This document shows, one piece after another, positions 50,309 to 59,365 of a stretch of 64,000 bases of DNA; the first letter of the stretch is position 1, and each line of letters opens with the position of its first letter. Origin of the DNA: Cryomorphaceae bacterium. Its GTDB lineage: Bacteria; Bacteroidota; Bacteroidia; Flavobacteriales_D; Sanyastnellaceae. Below the pieces are notes generated by a model. The model ran no database searches. It saw only the letters and a list, made by a program, of their open reading frames with translations, and was not told the origin of the DNA. Position numbers and translations under genes: made by a program. The stretch lies in contig WGNM01000016.1 in NCBI GenBank assembly GCA_016124575.1, forward strand, positions 1 through 64,000, given 5' to 3'.

Positions 50309-52975
50309 TTAATCTGCAGGTTGAATCGCTTGTCTTTGCTTTTTATATTCTAAAAATAAGGCCACAAGAATAAACAAGCCCAATAAGATGGATGCGATCA
50401 TTGATATATTCTCTCCTCTTTTGTATACCGACGACTCAAAAACAAAGGATACCTCATGCGCTCCCGCAGGTATCTTCAGCGCACGAAGAATGTAGTTGGC
50501 TCGTGCATGTGGCACTGGCTCACCATCGAGATAGGCCTGCCATCCATCAGCATAATACACCTCCGAGAAAACAGCCAGTTGATCTTCTGCACTTTGCGAT
50601 CTGTAAACGAGGTGATTCGGCTTGTAGCTGGTAAGCACTATGGCTGCTGTTGAATCTGGTGCGACAACCTCGGGGACAATGGATTCAAAACGGCGATCAA
50701 TTATGGCAACTTCGTTGGATGTCACATTGTACAATCGTTCAATCTCTTCATCGGCATTCTCAACAAACTCAACATCCTTCACAAACCATGCATTGCCAAA
50801 TGTATACGGATTCTGAAGCGGCGCTCCATTCGGATCCAATATTAAATATTTGACATTCAGCATGTTCGCGAATGGCATACCGCGCAAGACGTCCGGACCC
50901 AAAGTATTGGCGGTTTCCATAAATCGCTGAATCTCCGGTCCAAAATGGAAATCAATAAACTCTTGATAGCGCTTCATTTTTGCCCCGTGATAACCGCCCA
51001 CAGATTTGTGGAAATAAGAGGTTCGCGCATCACTAAATGGATTGCGGATGTTTAAAACGCGGTAGTTTGTACCTAACGTCAACGCTCCAAACTGCGCTGC
51101 ATGCAACAATTTCTCGTTCTTGGTCGCCGCCTTAGAGACCTGACTTTGAGCTAGAATCTCAACATAATCTTTGGCTTTTGTAGCTATACCAGGGTTCTCT
51201 ATGGTCTCCTGCTGGTATATCATCATGTCAGATTGAGATGCTGCAAATGGAAACGATCGATCAATATCTTTCACCCAGCGGGCATACTCTTTCCCCTGCT
51301 TTTCGTTGTCGAAATATCGCCGATCAACGCTGTATAAATCAAAAATAACAAGCAAGCCGATAACGGCAATGCCTATGCGCGCGTCAAACTTCTTGCGGTC
51401 GATGAAGAACAAGATCACCAAACCTATGAGCACCATGAGCAGCGATCGCATTGCGTCAGCTTTGAAAATACCCATGCGCACATCCGACAATCCGTCGATG
51501 TACCCTTTCACAAATCCTTCTTGCTGAGGATCGCCCCCTGCCTGCAATAGGTAGTCGCTAAACTGAATCTCTTCTGCTGTGGAGGTAAAACCAAACAAGG
51601 CTGCAGGTGCTGCCAAAAAGAGCAGAAACAAGGCCAATACACTGCCCGATCCGATTAGAAACATCTTCCGCGAATCAGCCGAAAAGCCTGTCCATGCTTT
51701 TTGAATCAATAGCATAGCCATCAAAGGAGCCATCACCTGCACGGTTGCGAGCATCATCTTGGTATCCCTGAACTTCGAGAATAGAGGGACATACTCAATG
51801 AAGAAATCGGTGAGCCAAGATGCCTGTTTCCACGACAACACGATGGCTAAGAGGGTGATAACTAAAAAAGACCATCGAATTTGGTCTTTAACGACAAAAA
51901 AGGCCACGAGAAACAAGGCCATTATCAATGCCCCGAAGTAAAACGCTCCGCCGGTAAATGCCTGATCACCCCAGTACCGATTGCTTTGAGCGATGTTCTC
52001 ACGAAACTCTCGCTTCGCTGGCTCCAAAACGTCTTTGTCTGATCCAATAGCTCCCGAAGTTCCGCCTTTAATGTCGGGTATCATCATCGACCAAAATTCT
52101 CCTCTCGACATCGAATACTCCAGGATGTAATCTTTATTCAATCCGTCGTTTCCTGCTACTGTTGAAGAAATGCCGTTTGCCAATAAAACATCTTGACTCA
52201 ACTCACTCTTGCCTCGGGTGCTCTCTTTACTGTAACTGTAGGTAGACAATATGTTGGTTGTGTTCGGCGCGATTGCCAATACGGCCGCCAAAAGCAAAAA
52301 CGCTGTCGTGGTTAAAATGTGCTTTATCTTTTTTTCAATTATTCCTTTTACTATCTCTCCCAAAGCCACTGCCCCCACCAAAATCATCAAGTAGTAAGTC
52401 ATCTGTAAGTGGTTGGCTGCCAACTGCATACCCAAAAACAAGGCAACAATAGCCGCTCCTAAAAGTGCTTTGCCTCTGTACGCCAACAATACGCCACCAA
52501 GCACAGCTGGCATAAGGGCTATGGCGGTCACTTTCGACATGTGACCTGCCCCTAGGTAGAGCACGTTTATTGACGACAATCCGAACGCTATAGCACCAAT
52601 CATCGACAACCATGGATTGATGCGCAAACACAATCCCAAGATGTAAAAACTAATCATGGCTAAAAACAGGGCTGCTACAGACCGAGGAAACAGTCCATTC
52701 ACGCTGCGCAGAACTGCCAGTGGTAAATTGGCATGCTGTTGCATGGATATTTGAAAAGCTGGCATCCCCGAAAAGGTGTTGCCCGCCCACAAGGTCTCTT
52801 CTCCTTCGAATCGATCAAAATCGCGAATCTCTTTCGACATCCCAATGAATTGGTCGATGTCGCCTTGTCGCAGCTCATAGCCGTCAAAAGCTGGTGAAAA
52901 AAAAGATCCGGAAATTGCAGCAAACAACACAATCGCAACGATGTGAGGAATGGCCTTGAGCAGGTTGGTCTTCAT
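50309..52975 (-). CDS. YfhO-family membrane glycosyltransferase-like protein
   Basis: 888 aa from the ATG at 52975, the start of the first hydrophobic helix; a further ATG at 53017 is possible. About thirteen helices, with the early extracytoplasmic loop GYELRQGDIDQFIGMSKE bearing the Asp of GT-C enzymes and a C-terminal soluble domain ending VFESSVYKRGENIS before a last helix. YfhO proteins add sugars to lipid or teichoic-type acceptors in Gram-positives; in Bacteroidota the acceptor is unknown. Confidence 0.85.
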   Translation of the reverse strand: MKTNLLKAIPHIVAIVLFAAISGSFFSPAFDGYELRQGDIDQFIGMSKEIRDFDRFEGEETLWAGNTFSGMPAFQISMQQHANLPLAVLRSVNGLFPRSVAALFLAMISFYILGLCLRINPWLSMIGAIAFGLSSINVLYLGAGHMSKVTAIALMPAVLGGVLLAYRGKALLGAAIVALFLGMQLAANHLQMTYYLMILVGAVALGEIVKGIIEKKIKHILTTTAFLLLAAVLAIAPNTTNILSTYSYSKESTRGKSELSQDVLLANGISSTVAGNDGLNKDYILEYSMSRGEFWSMMIPDIKGGTSGAIGSDKDVLEPAKREFRENIAQSNRYWGDQAFTGGAFYFGALIMALFLVAFFVVKDQIRWSFLVITLLAIVLSWKQASWLTDFFIEYVPLFSKFRDTKMMLATVQVMAPLMAMLLIQKAWTGFSADSRKMFLIGSGSVLALFLLFLAAPAALFGFTSTAEEIQFSDYLLQAGGDPQQEGFVKGYIDGLSDVRMGIFKADAMRSLLMVLIGLVILFFIDRKKFDARIGIAVIGLLVIFDLYSVDRRYFDNEKQGKEYARWVKDIDRSFPFAASQSDMMIYQQETIENPGIATKAKDYVEILAQSQVSKAATKNEKLLHAAQFGALTLGTNYRVLNIRNPFSDARTSYFHKSVGGYHGAKMKRYQEFIDFHFGPEIQRFMETANTLGPDVLRGMPFANMLNVKYLILDPNGAPLQNPYTFGNAWFVKDVEFVENADEEIERLYNVTSNEVAIIDRRFESIVPEVVAPDSTAAIVLTSYKPNHLVYRSQSAEDQLAVFSEVYYADGWQAYLDGEPVPHARANYILRALKIPAGAHEVSFVFESSVYKRGENISMIASILLGLFILVALFLEYKKQRQAIQPAD

Positions 52976-53035
52976 TAAAAATGGTATTTGGGCTGAAAGA
53001 TAAGATTTCAACCGCAATGAGCGAATGGTGATGCC

Positions 53036-53251
53036 TTAGTCTTTGATCTCTTCGTAGTCAACATACTCGCCAAGATCTTCATCACTGGGCTTTTTGGTTT
53101 TTGCAGGTGGCGCATCTTGTCGTGGCGCATTTCTGCGCCCTTCCTCAAAACCTCTTCGCTTGGCGTTCTCCTGCGATCTGCGGATATAGTTCACCAATTG
53201 ATAAATCAACAAAATGATGAATATTGTACGAACCAGCCCCCAAAAACCCAT
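53036..53251 (-). CDS. DUF4834-family small membrane protein
   Basis: 71 aa from the ATG at 53251; the upstream ATG at 53290 precedes the -7 box and was rejected. One membrane helix (about 6-22, FIILLIYQLVNYI) followed by a charged, Lys/Asp-rich cytoplasmic tail ending VDYEEIKD. This is the layout of the Bacteroidota DUF4834 family. Function unknown. It precedes the YfhO-like gene. Confidence 0.7.
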   Translation of the reverse strand: MGFWGLVRTIFIILLIYQLVNYIRRSQENAKRRGFEEGRRNAPRQDAPPAKTKKPSDEDLGEYVDYEEIKD

Positions 53252-53268
53252 ATTCCTTGTTTGAGCAT

Positions 53269-53276
53269 CAAAAGTA
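53269..53276 (-). promoter_or_regulatory. -7 promoter element of the DUF4834/YfhO unit
   Basis: TACTTTTG on the minus strand, 17 nt before the ATG at 53251. No -33 TTG at the right distance. Confidence 0.5.
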
Positions 53277-53290
53277 GGAAATTCTTGCAT

Positions 53291-53715
53291 TCAGTAGTAT
53301 TGTAACCACCCACGGTCGGCCGAGTTTATTCCAAAATTCACTTTACCTTCAAGGTGAGCAGTAGGCGAGAAGACTGAGGAATCACCTACGTTTCAGTGTC
53401 TCATCAAAACTCCATACCCGCACTCTCTGCTCTGTTTCATCCCTTCTCGATTTTTAACAACTGGTTCAAATCGTTTTGTAAAATCATATCACCCCGCAGG
53501 AGTTTCTATCAAAGCATCTAAATCAAAAACCGACAACTCCTCCTGCACTGTTCTAGTCCATATGTCTATTACGAATGGACCATTTTTATTTCTTTTTTCA
53601 AAATACTAAACAAAAAATAGTCTGCGCATGGTACAATGACCTTACGCAGACTATTTCACTTTCTCCTTGATTGCACCTACAATAAGCAGGGAGCAACTAC
53701 TGATTCTTCTTTAGT
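53291..53715. other. Intergenic stretch of about 425 bp
   Basis: No convincing coding frame on either strand. It holds the carB terminator at its right end (53615-53656). A smaller hairpin at 53556-53580 (GTCCAT/ATGGAC) is followed on the plus strand by CATTTTTATTTCTTTTTT. The latter could end a small plus-strand RNA, but no promoter was found. No tRNA or known riboswitch pattern was recognised. Confidence 0.4.
53615..53656 (-). terminator. Rho-independent terminator of carB
   Basis: Perfect 12-bp inverted repeat AAATAGTCTGCG / CGCAGACTATTT with an 18-nt loop. On the minus strand it is followed by further T residues (ATTTTTTG), 60 nt after the carB stop. Confidence 0.8.
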
Positions 53716-56532
53716 TTACTTACTCAAATACAAATTCCGCTCTGCGTAAATCTTTCTAAAGTAAGGATCTTTCAAATCTTTGATGAAGCGAATGGCCTCC
53801 CCTGTCGACTTCATCTCTGGACCCAATTCCTTATTTACATTCGGAAACTTCTCATAAGAAAACACTGGGATTTTTATCGCATAGCCTTCTTTTCGAGGAT
53901 TGAAATTGAAATCTTTTACTTTCTTCTCTCCCAACATTACTTTGGTCGCATAATTCACATACGGCTCATTGTAGGCTTTCGCAATAAAAGGAACCGTTCG
54001 TGACGCACGTGGATTCGCTTCAATAACATACACCATATCGTCTTTAATCGCAAATTGGATATTGATCAATCCAACAGTGCGCAACTTCACAGCGATGGTG
54101 CGCGTGTGCTCTTCTATCTGCTGCAACACCAAATCACCTAAATTATACGGTGGCAGCAATGCGTATGAATCTCCACTGTGAATTCCTGCTGGCTCTATGT
54201 GCTGCATGATTCCAATGATGTACACATCTTCTCCATCACAAATGGCATCGGCTTCAGCCTCTATTGCCCCATCAAGAAAGTGATCCAACAAGATCTGGTT
54301 GTCTGGCATGTCGCGCAAAATATCAACCACTGTGGTCTCCAAATCGTCTTCGTTGATGACGATCTTCATGCGCTGACCACCAAGAACGTATGACGGACGA
54401 ACCAACAAGGGGAAGCCGAGTGTGCGGCTCAATTCAATGGCTTGCTCAGCACTCTCTACAACTCCAAACTCTGGATATGGTATCTTGCAATCTCTCAACA
54501 ATCGCGAGAAACTGCCTCTGTCTTCAGCCAAATCCAACGCCTCATAGCTGGTACCAATAACTTTAATGCCATACCGGCTCAACTTCTCCGCCAACTTCAA
54601 TGCGGTTTGTCCGCCCAACTGCACAATCACGCCCTCGGGCTTCTCATGCTGAATGATGTCGTAAATATGCTCCCAGAAAACCGGTTCGAAGTACAATTTA
54701 TCAGCAGTATCGAAATCGGTGCTGACTGTCTCAGGGTTGCAGTTGATCATGATGGTCTCATAACCACACTCTTTCGCCGCCAGCACTCCGTGAACACACG
54801 AGTAGTCGAACTCAATGCCTTGACCTATGCGGTTTGGCCCTGATCCAAGAACGACAATCTTTTTCTTATCTGATCTTACACTCTCGTTCTCGTCTTCAAA
54901 AGTCGAGTAGTAATAAGGGGTCTTCGCTTCAAACTCTGCAGCGCAGGTATCTACCAACTTGTATACGCGGTTGATGCCCATCTCACTGCGCTTGGTATAC
55001 ACTTCACTCTCCAAACAACGCAGCAAATGCGCTACTTGTCGGTCGGCATAGCCTTTCTGCTTGGCCTCAAAAAGCAATTCTCTGCTGATATTGCCGATGT
55101 TGAACTTTTCAATCCTGCGCTCAAGCTTTATCAAATCTTCAATCTGCTTCAAAAACCAATTGTCGATCTTGGTCTTCTCCTGTATCGTCTTAAATGGTAT
55201 CCCCAACTTGATGGCATCATAGATGTGAAACAGTCGGTTCCAACTTGGATGCTCAAGTGATTTGAGAAGGGTGTCTTGGTCGCGGACTTCTCGTCCATCT
55301 GCTCCCAATCCGTTTCGCTTTACTTCAAGCGACTGACAGGCTTTTTGAAGGGCTTCTTGAAAAGATCTTCCTATGCCCATCACCTCTCCTACAGATTTCA
55401 TCTGCAACCCCAACTCTCGGTCTGCACCAGGAAATTTATCGAAGTTCCAACGTGGTATCTTTACGATAACATAGTCCAAAGTCGGCTCAAACATCGCCGA
55501 TGTCGACTTGGTAATTTGGTTCGATAACTCGTCGAGGTGATAACCAATGGCCAACTTCGCGGCAATCTTCGCTATCGGGTAACCGGTGGCTTTCGACGCT
55601 AAAGCGGATGATCGAGAAACGCGTGGATTGATCTCGATGGCGATGATGTCTTCGCGATCATCCGGACTAACAGCGAACTGCACGTTGCATCCTCCTGCAA
55701 AATCACCGATGGAACGCATCATCAAGATCGCCATGTCGCGCATGCGCTGAAACACGGTATCACTCAAGGTCATGGCAGGAGCAACGGTGATAGAGTCTCC
55801 TGTATGAATCCCCATCGGATCAAAATTCTCAATGGAACAAATGATGGTCACGTTGTCGTTCGAATCACGCAGCAATTCCAACTCATACTCTTTCCAACCC
55901 AGCAAGGCTTTGTCTATCATCACCTCATGAATGGGCGATGCATGCAATCCGCGGGTTAGCAAGTTCTCATACACTTCTTTGTCGTGCACTATGGCGGCGC
56001 CTGAACCTCCAAGGGTATATGATGGACGAATGCAAAGTGGAAATCCGAATTTTTGAGCGATCTCCTTGCCTTCTAGAAAAGATTTCGCAGTGGTTTGCGG
56101 TGCCATAGGGACACCGATACGTTCCATCAATAAGCGGAAAGCCTCTCGGTTTTCAGTGATTTCAATGGCATCGATGTCGACACCTATCATGCGAACGCCG
56201 TACTCTTCCCAAAGACCTATTTCATCGCATTTAATCGCCAAATTCAACGCCGTTTGTCCACCCATGGTAGGCAAAACAGCGTCGATATTGTGCTCTTGAA
56301 GAATTTTCTCTATCGACTCCGTTTCCAATGGCAACAGGTACACATTGTCGGCCATAACAGGGTCTGTCATGATCGTCGCCGGATTGGAATTTATAAGGGT
56401 TACTTCTATCCCTTCCTCGCGCAACGAGCGTGCCGCCTGGGATCCAGAATAATCAAACTCACACGCTTGGCCTATAACGATCGGCCCACTGCCGATGATC
56501 AAAACAGACCGAATACTCTTGTCTCTTGGCAT
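53716..56532 (-). CDS. carB: Carbamoyl-phosphate synthase large subunit, short form
   Basis: 938 aa from the ATG at 56532; the 17 extra codons upstream are atypical. Both ATP-grasp synthetase halves are present: the first begins SVLIIGSGPIVIGQACEFDYSG and the second KIVVLGSGPNRIGQGIEFDYSC. The protein stops at GEAIRFIKDLKDPYFRKIYAERNLYLSK, so the ~130-residue MGS-like allosteric domain of E. coli CarB (1,073 aa) is absent. It makes carbamoyl phosphate for pyrimidines and arginine with CarA, which is not adjacent. Single-gene unit with a strong terminator. Confidence 0.96.
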   Translation of the reverse strand: MPRDKSIRSVLIIGSGPIVIGQACEFDYSGSQAARSLREEGIEVTLINSNPATIMTDPVMADNVYLLPLETESIEKILQEHNIDAVLPTMGGQTALNLAIKCDEIGLWEEYGVRMIGVDIDAIEITENREAFRLLMERIGVPMAPQTTAKSFLEGKEIAQKFGFPLCIRPSYTLGGSGAAIVHDKEVYENLLTRGLHASPIHEVMIDKALLGWKEYELELLRDSNDNVTIICSIENFDPMGIHTGDSITVAPAMTLSDTVFQRMRDMAILMMRSIGDFAGGCNVQFAVSPDDREDIIAIEINPRVSRSSALASKATGYPIAKIAAKLAIGYHLDELSNQITKSTSAMFEPTLDYVIVKIPRWNFDKFPGADRELGLQMKSVGEVMGIGRSFQEALQKACQSLEVKRNGLGADGREVRDQDTLLKSLEHPSWNRLFHIYDAIKLGIPFKTIQEKTKIDNWFLKQIEDLIKLERRIEKFNIGNISRELLFEAKQKGYADRQVAHLLRCLESEVYTKRSEMGINRVYKLVDTCAAEFEAKTPYYYSTFEDENESVRSDKKKIVVLGSGPNRIGQGIEFDYSCVHGVLAAKECGYETIMINCNPETVSTDFDTADKLYFEPVFWEHIYDIIQHEKPEGVIVQLGGQTALKLAEKLSRYGIKVIGTSYEALDLAEDRGSFSRLLRDCKIPYPEFGVVESAEQAIELSRTLGFPLLVRPSYVLGGQRMKIVINEDDLETTVVDILRDMPDNQILLDHFLDGAIEAEADAICDGEDVYIIGIMQHIEPAGIHSGDSYALLPPYNLGDLVLQQIEEHTRTIAVKLRTVGLINIQFAIKDDMVYVIEANPRASRTVPFIAKAYNEPYVNYATKVMLGEKKVKDFNFNPRKEGYAIKIPVFSYEKFPNVNKELGPEMKSTGEAIRFIKDLKDPYFRKIYAERNLYLSK

Positions 56533-56695
56533 TTTTTTTTTAGCCGCCCCCCTGAAATTACTTCCGGCAGGCAGCCCTCGCAAAAGGATCGAAGGGCTTT
56601 GGGTTTTCCGAGCGCGAAATTAGGCAACACGAAGCAAACACTCGAATGAATCGACGCTTTCTTTTGCACATCTTAAACTTCTATGTGAATAACCT

Positions 56696-56724
56696 TTGCA
56701 TTTTCAAGAAAAGAAATACCTTTC
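56696..56724 (+). promoter_or_regulatory. Possible promoter of the alpha/beta hydrolase gene
   Basis: TTTG (56695-56698 region), 18-nt spacer, TACCTTTC (56717-56724), one mismatch in the -7 box. Only four bases precede the ATG at 56729, implying a leaderless or nearly leaderless mRNA. Confidence 0.35.
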
Positions 56725-56728
56725 ATTC

Positions 56729-57577
56729 ATGCAGAGGAATGTGATTTCTGTTGATGATTTGGCTGTGGAATATTTCACTGTCGGACAAGGTTATCCGGTG
56801 CTTGCATTTCACGGTTTTGGACGTTCTGCGAATGATTTCGAACCGTTCGCAGCTTTGCTCGCCCCCAATGAAATGTTGGTCGCTATCAATTTGTTTCAAC
56901 ACGCTGGCAGCCGCTGGCCATCAAACAGAAAGTTAATCGATGGCCTGTCAACTCAAGAATTGAAAGACGTCATTCTCCATATCCTCGCTAAATATGATGC
57001 TCCCAGATTTTCTATGCTGGGCTATAGCATGGGGGGAAGAATTGCCCTCACTGCCATTGAACACATGGCAAGTCAGATCGATAAGGTGCTCTTAATGGCT
57101 CCTGATGGATTAAAAATTGCCACTATGTACAAGTTCACAGCTCACAACCCTCTCGGACGCTTGTTGTATCGCTCGCTGATGAATCGACCTCATCTTGTCT
57201 TAAAATCTGCTGATCTTGTCAAAAAAATAGGACTTTTAAATCCAAAAACACACCGCTTTCTTTACGCCCATGTAGATTCAAAGGAAAAGGCGAAACTTGT
57301 CTACGAAGCTTGGCTCATCTACCGATTCTGTCAACCAAACCTGCAAGAAGTAGCAAGGGCGATCGATCAACAAAAGGTTGCTTTTACAATGATCTTTGGT
57401 GAATTCGACAGCGTTATCAAACCGCATTTTGGTAAGCTTCTGTCTCAGTATTTGAAGGATTCAACGTATCACATCGTTCCATCCGGACATTTGTTAATGA
57501 CTCCTGAAACGATGAAATATATCGTTGAAAATCGGCTTTGGACAAAACACCCAGAACCGAACAATACCATAATTTGA
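56729..57577 (+). CDS. Alpha/beta hydrolase
   Basis: 282 aa from the ATG at 56729; the longer frame starts at TTG within the promoter region. Oxyanion motif HGFGRS, nucleophile elbow LGYSMGGR, a cap-type insertion, the acidic residue in FGEFDSVI and the catalytic His in PSGHLL complete the triad. No signal peptide, so cytoplasmic. Substrate unknown; esterases, lipases and MhpC-like hydrolases look alike. Confidence 0.88.
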   Translation: MQRNVISVDDLAVEYFTVGQGYPVLAFHGFGRSANDFEPFAALLAPNEMLVAINLFQHAGSRWPSNRKLIDGLSTQELKDVILHILAKYDAPRFSMLGYSMGGRIALTAIEHMASQIDKVLLMAPDGLKIATMYKFTAHNPLGRLLYRSLMNRPHLVLKSADLVKKIGLLNPKTHRFLYAHVDSKEKAKLVYEAWLIYRFCQPNLQEVARAIDQQKVAFTMIFGEFDSVIKPHFGKLLSQYLKDSTYHIVPSGHLLMTPETMKYIVENRLWTKHPEPNNTII

Positions 57578-57595
57578 TTCTCCCTTCGCGTTACT

Positions 57596-59266
57596 TCAAT
57601 CAAATAGTATTGATGCTGCATCTATCGACATGGCTTCAAAATCATGTGCAACACCCGGTACCTCAATTTTCAACCATTCAAAAGGCATGGAATTGAGGCT
57701 ACTAATCGACTGACTCTCAGCAAAAAAATAAAGGCCTCGTGCATAGCGATATGCACCTTGAGCATTCGCCCCAGCGCTCTGATTTAACGAGGGGTCATTC
57801 GGATTGGTATCCGCCTGGCCCAGGTGGATAATCAGCTTTCGGGTAAAGAATGTCGGCATTTGTGCAGTTCCAGACGGACTATTCTGCAAACCATAAGGAA
57901 AATCCACAAGTGGATCTGGCACGGTATACCACCCAGAATTTGCCGCTATCGCCCGGTTAACAGATGTAGTAGCTGCAAACAAAATGAAGCGATGAACAAA
58001 TTGACCTCCCGCAGAATGTCCAAACATCTCATATTCAGATGTCAGATTCCCAACATCCGACTTGACAAAGTCGAAAAGCGGTTCTATCAATGAGAACGTC
58101 CACTCAGATGCTGGATTCAAATTACCAAATGAATCAAAAATATTTCCTTCCATGTATTGCTCGCTTCCCGGATAATATTCCTCAGAAAATTCTGGCGCAA
58201 CCACAATGCATTGGTGGGTATCAGCGCTTGAAATCCACGCATCCCGATACTCACTTCCATTCCGATTATTCCCGTGGAAAACAAATACGATCGGCATCTG
58301 AGAAATATTCCCTTCTGGAATGTAATAATGCACCGTAACAGGCTTCAATGATAACGGTTGATAGGCGTTGTAAACAAATGAACCCAAACCCGGACTGAGG
58401 TAGGTCATTGGCGCAGGCTGCGGACAGGTAGTTCCGAAAGAACTTAGGAAAGAGAGTAAATCTCCTGAGTTGACGAGGTTGTCGTTATTTAGATCGGCAA
58501 CACAATCATTGCCAAACAGGCACGAGTCATCATCTACTGTCGCCAGTGGATCGTAGTTATTGGCAGCCAGGTAAACACAACCAGCAACCGAACAGCTGCC
58601 ATCATCAGCATTCGCCATGGGGTTGTAATTATCCGCAATGGGGTCGGTACATCCTGAAATGATTAAGTAGCTGTAGGTTCCTATCGGAAAAGGAATACTG
58701 GCTTGACTATTTTGCGTTGTACCACTAAATAGGTTCAATGCACTAATTTCCCAATTAGAAAGTTGAAAAGATGAGCCATCTGGACCTGTTTCATTGTTGC
58801 GATGCGCCCAACCCAATGTGTATTCCCAAGCGGTGCCATCACCCGGCACATCAATGAGCCCAAACGTGTCGATAACGACTCCATTCTCAAACAATTCAAT
58901 GGCATCGTTCCCATTGAAATTACACGCCAATCCATTATCAATAAAATCTGCATCAAACCCAAAAAAGCTACTGAAAGATGCTCCATCATTCACCACGTAT
59001 ATAAACTCACCAGCCAGTGCTGTACCTCCAGGAAAACTAAACTCTTCACCATTGCTTCCGAGACCATTGTTCGCAGTACCAACGCCATAAACACTGAGAT
59101 CTGGAATGTCTGCAATGACATACAGCTCAAGTGCCTTGGGTGTACCAGCCAATGGACCATGAACCACTCCTGTTAGCACTAAATTTTGTGCTTCCAATGA
59201 CAAAGCAGACGCCGTGAAACACAACAGCAAAAGGATGTATTTCTTGAAATATTTAGTGATATTCAT
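57596..59266 (-). CDS. Secreted esterase-like protein with lamin-tail-like and dockerin-like modules
   Basis: 556 aa from the ATG at 59266 (59275 is possible); the longer frame runs into the upstream terminator. Signal peptide to about residue 26, then a lamin-tail-like domain (LVLTGVVHG to about 200), two Cys-bounded short repeats GCTDPIADNYNPMANADDGSC and a second like it, one dockerin-like unit ADLNNDNLVNSGDLLSFL, and an alpha/beta hydrolase domain (about 310-556) with nucleophile GHSAGGQ. Not a classical T9SS tail; the dockerin-like unit is internal. Extracellular esterase or depolymerase is likely. Confidence 0.75.
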   Translation of the reverse strand: MNITKYFKKYILLLLCFTASALSLEAQNLVLTGVVHGPLAGTPKALELYVIADIPDLSVYGVGTANNGLGSNGEEFSFPGGTALAGEFIYVVNDGASFSSFFGFDADFIDNGLACNFNGNDAIELFENGVVIDTFGLIDVPGDGTAWEYTLGWAHRNNETGPDGSSFQLSNWEISALNLFSGTTQNSQASIPFPIGTYSYLIISGCTDPIADNYNPMANADDGSCSVAGCVYLAANNYDPLATVDDDSCLFGNDCVADLNNDNLVNSGDLLSFLSSFGTTCPQPAPMTYLSPGLGSFVYNAYQPLSLKPVTVHYYIPEGNISQMPIVFVFHGNNRNGSEYRDAWISSADTHQCIVVAPEFSEEYYPGSEQYMEGNIFDSFGNLNPASEWTFSLIEPLFDFVKSDVGNLTSEYEMFGHSAGGQFVHRFILFAATTSVNRAIAANSGWYTVPDPLVDFPYGLQNSPSGTAQMPTFFTRKLIIHLGQADTNPNDPSLNQSAGANAQGAYRYARGLYFFAESQSISSLNSMPFEWLKIEVPGVAHDFEAMSIDAASILFD

Positions 59267-59309
59267 ACGCCTCATTTGACTACAAAATTTAAAAGTTGAA
59301 AGGAAAAAA

Positions 59310-59342
59310 GAGAAGGGCGCCAAATACCGACGCCCTTTTCTC
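59310..59342 (-). terminator. Rho-independent terminator between the two lamin-tail genes
   Basis: On the minus strand GAGAAAAGGGCG pairs with CGCCCTTCTC around an 11-nt loop and is followed by TTTTTTCC. It separates the 59366-62260 gene from the downstream esterase gene and lies upstream of the latter's signal-peptide start. Confidence 0.7.
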
Positions 59343-59365
59343 TTGTAGTTAGCTATTGAAAAATT

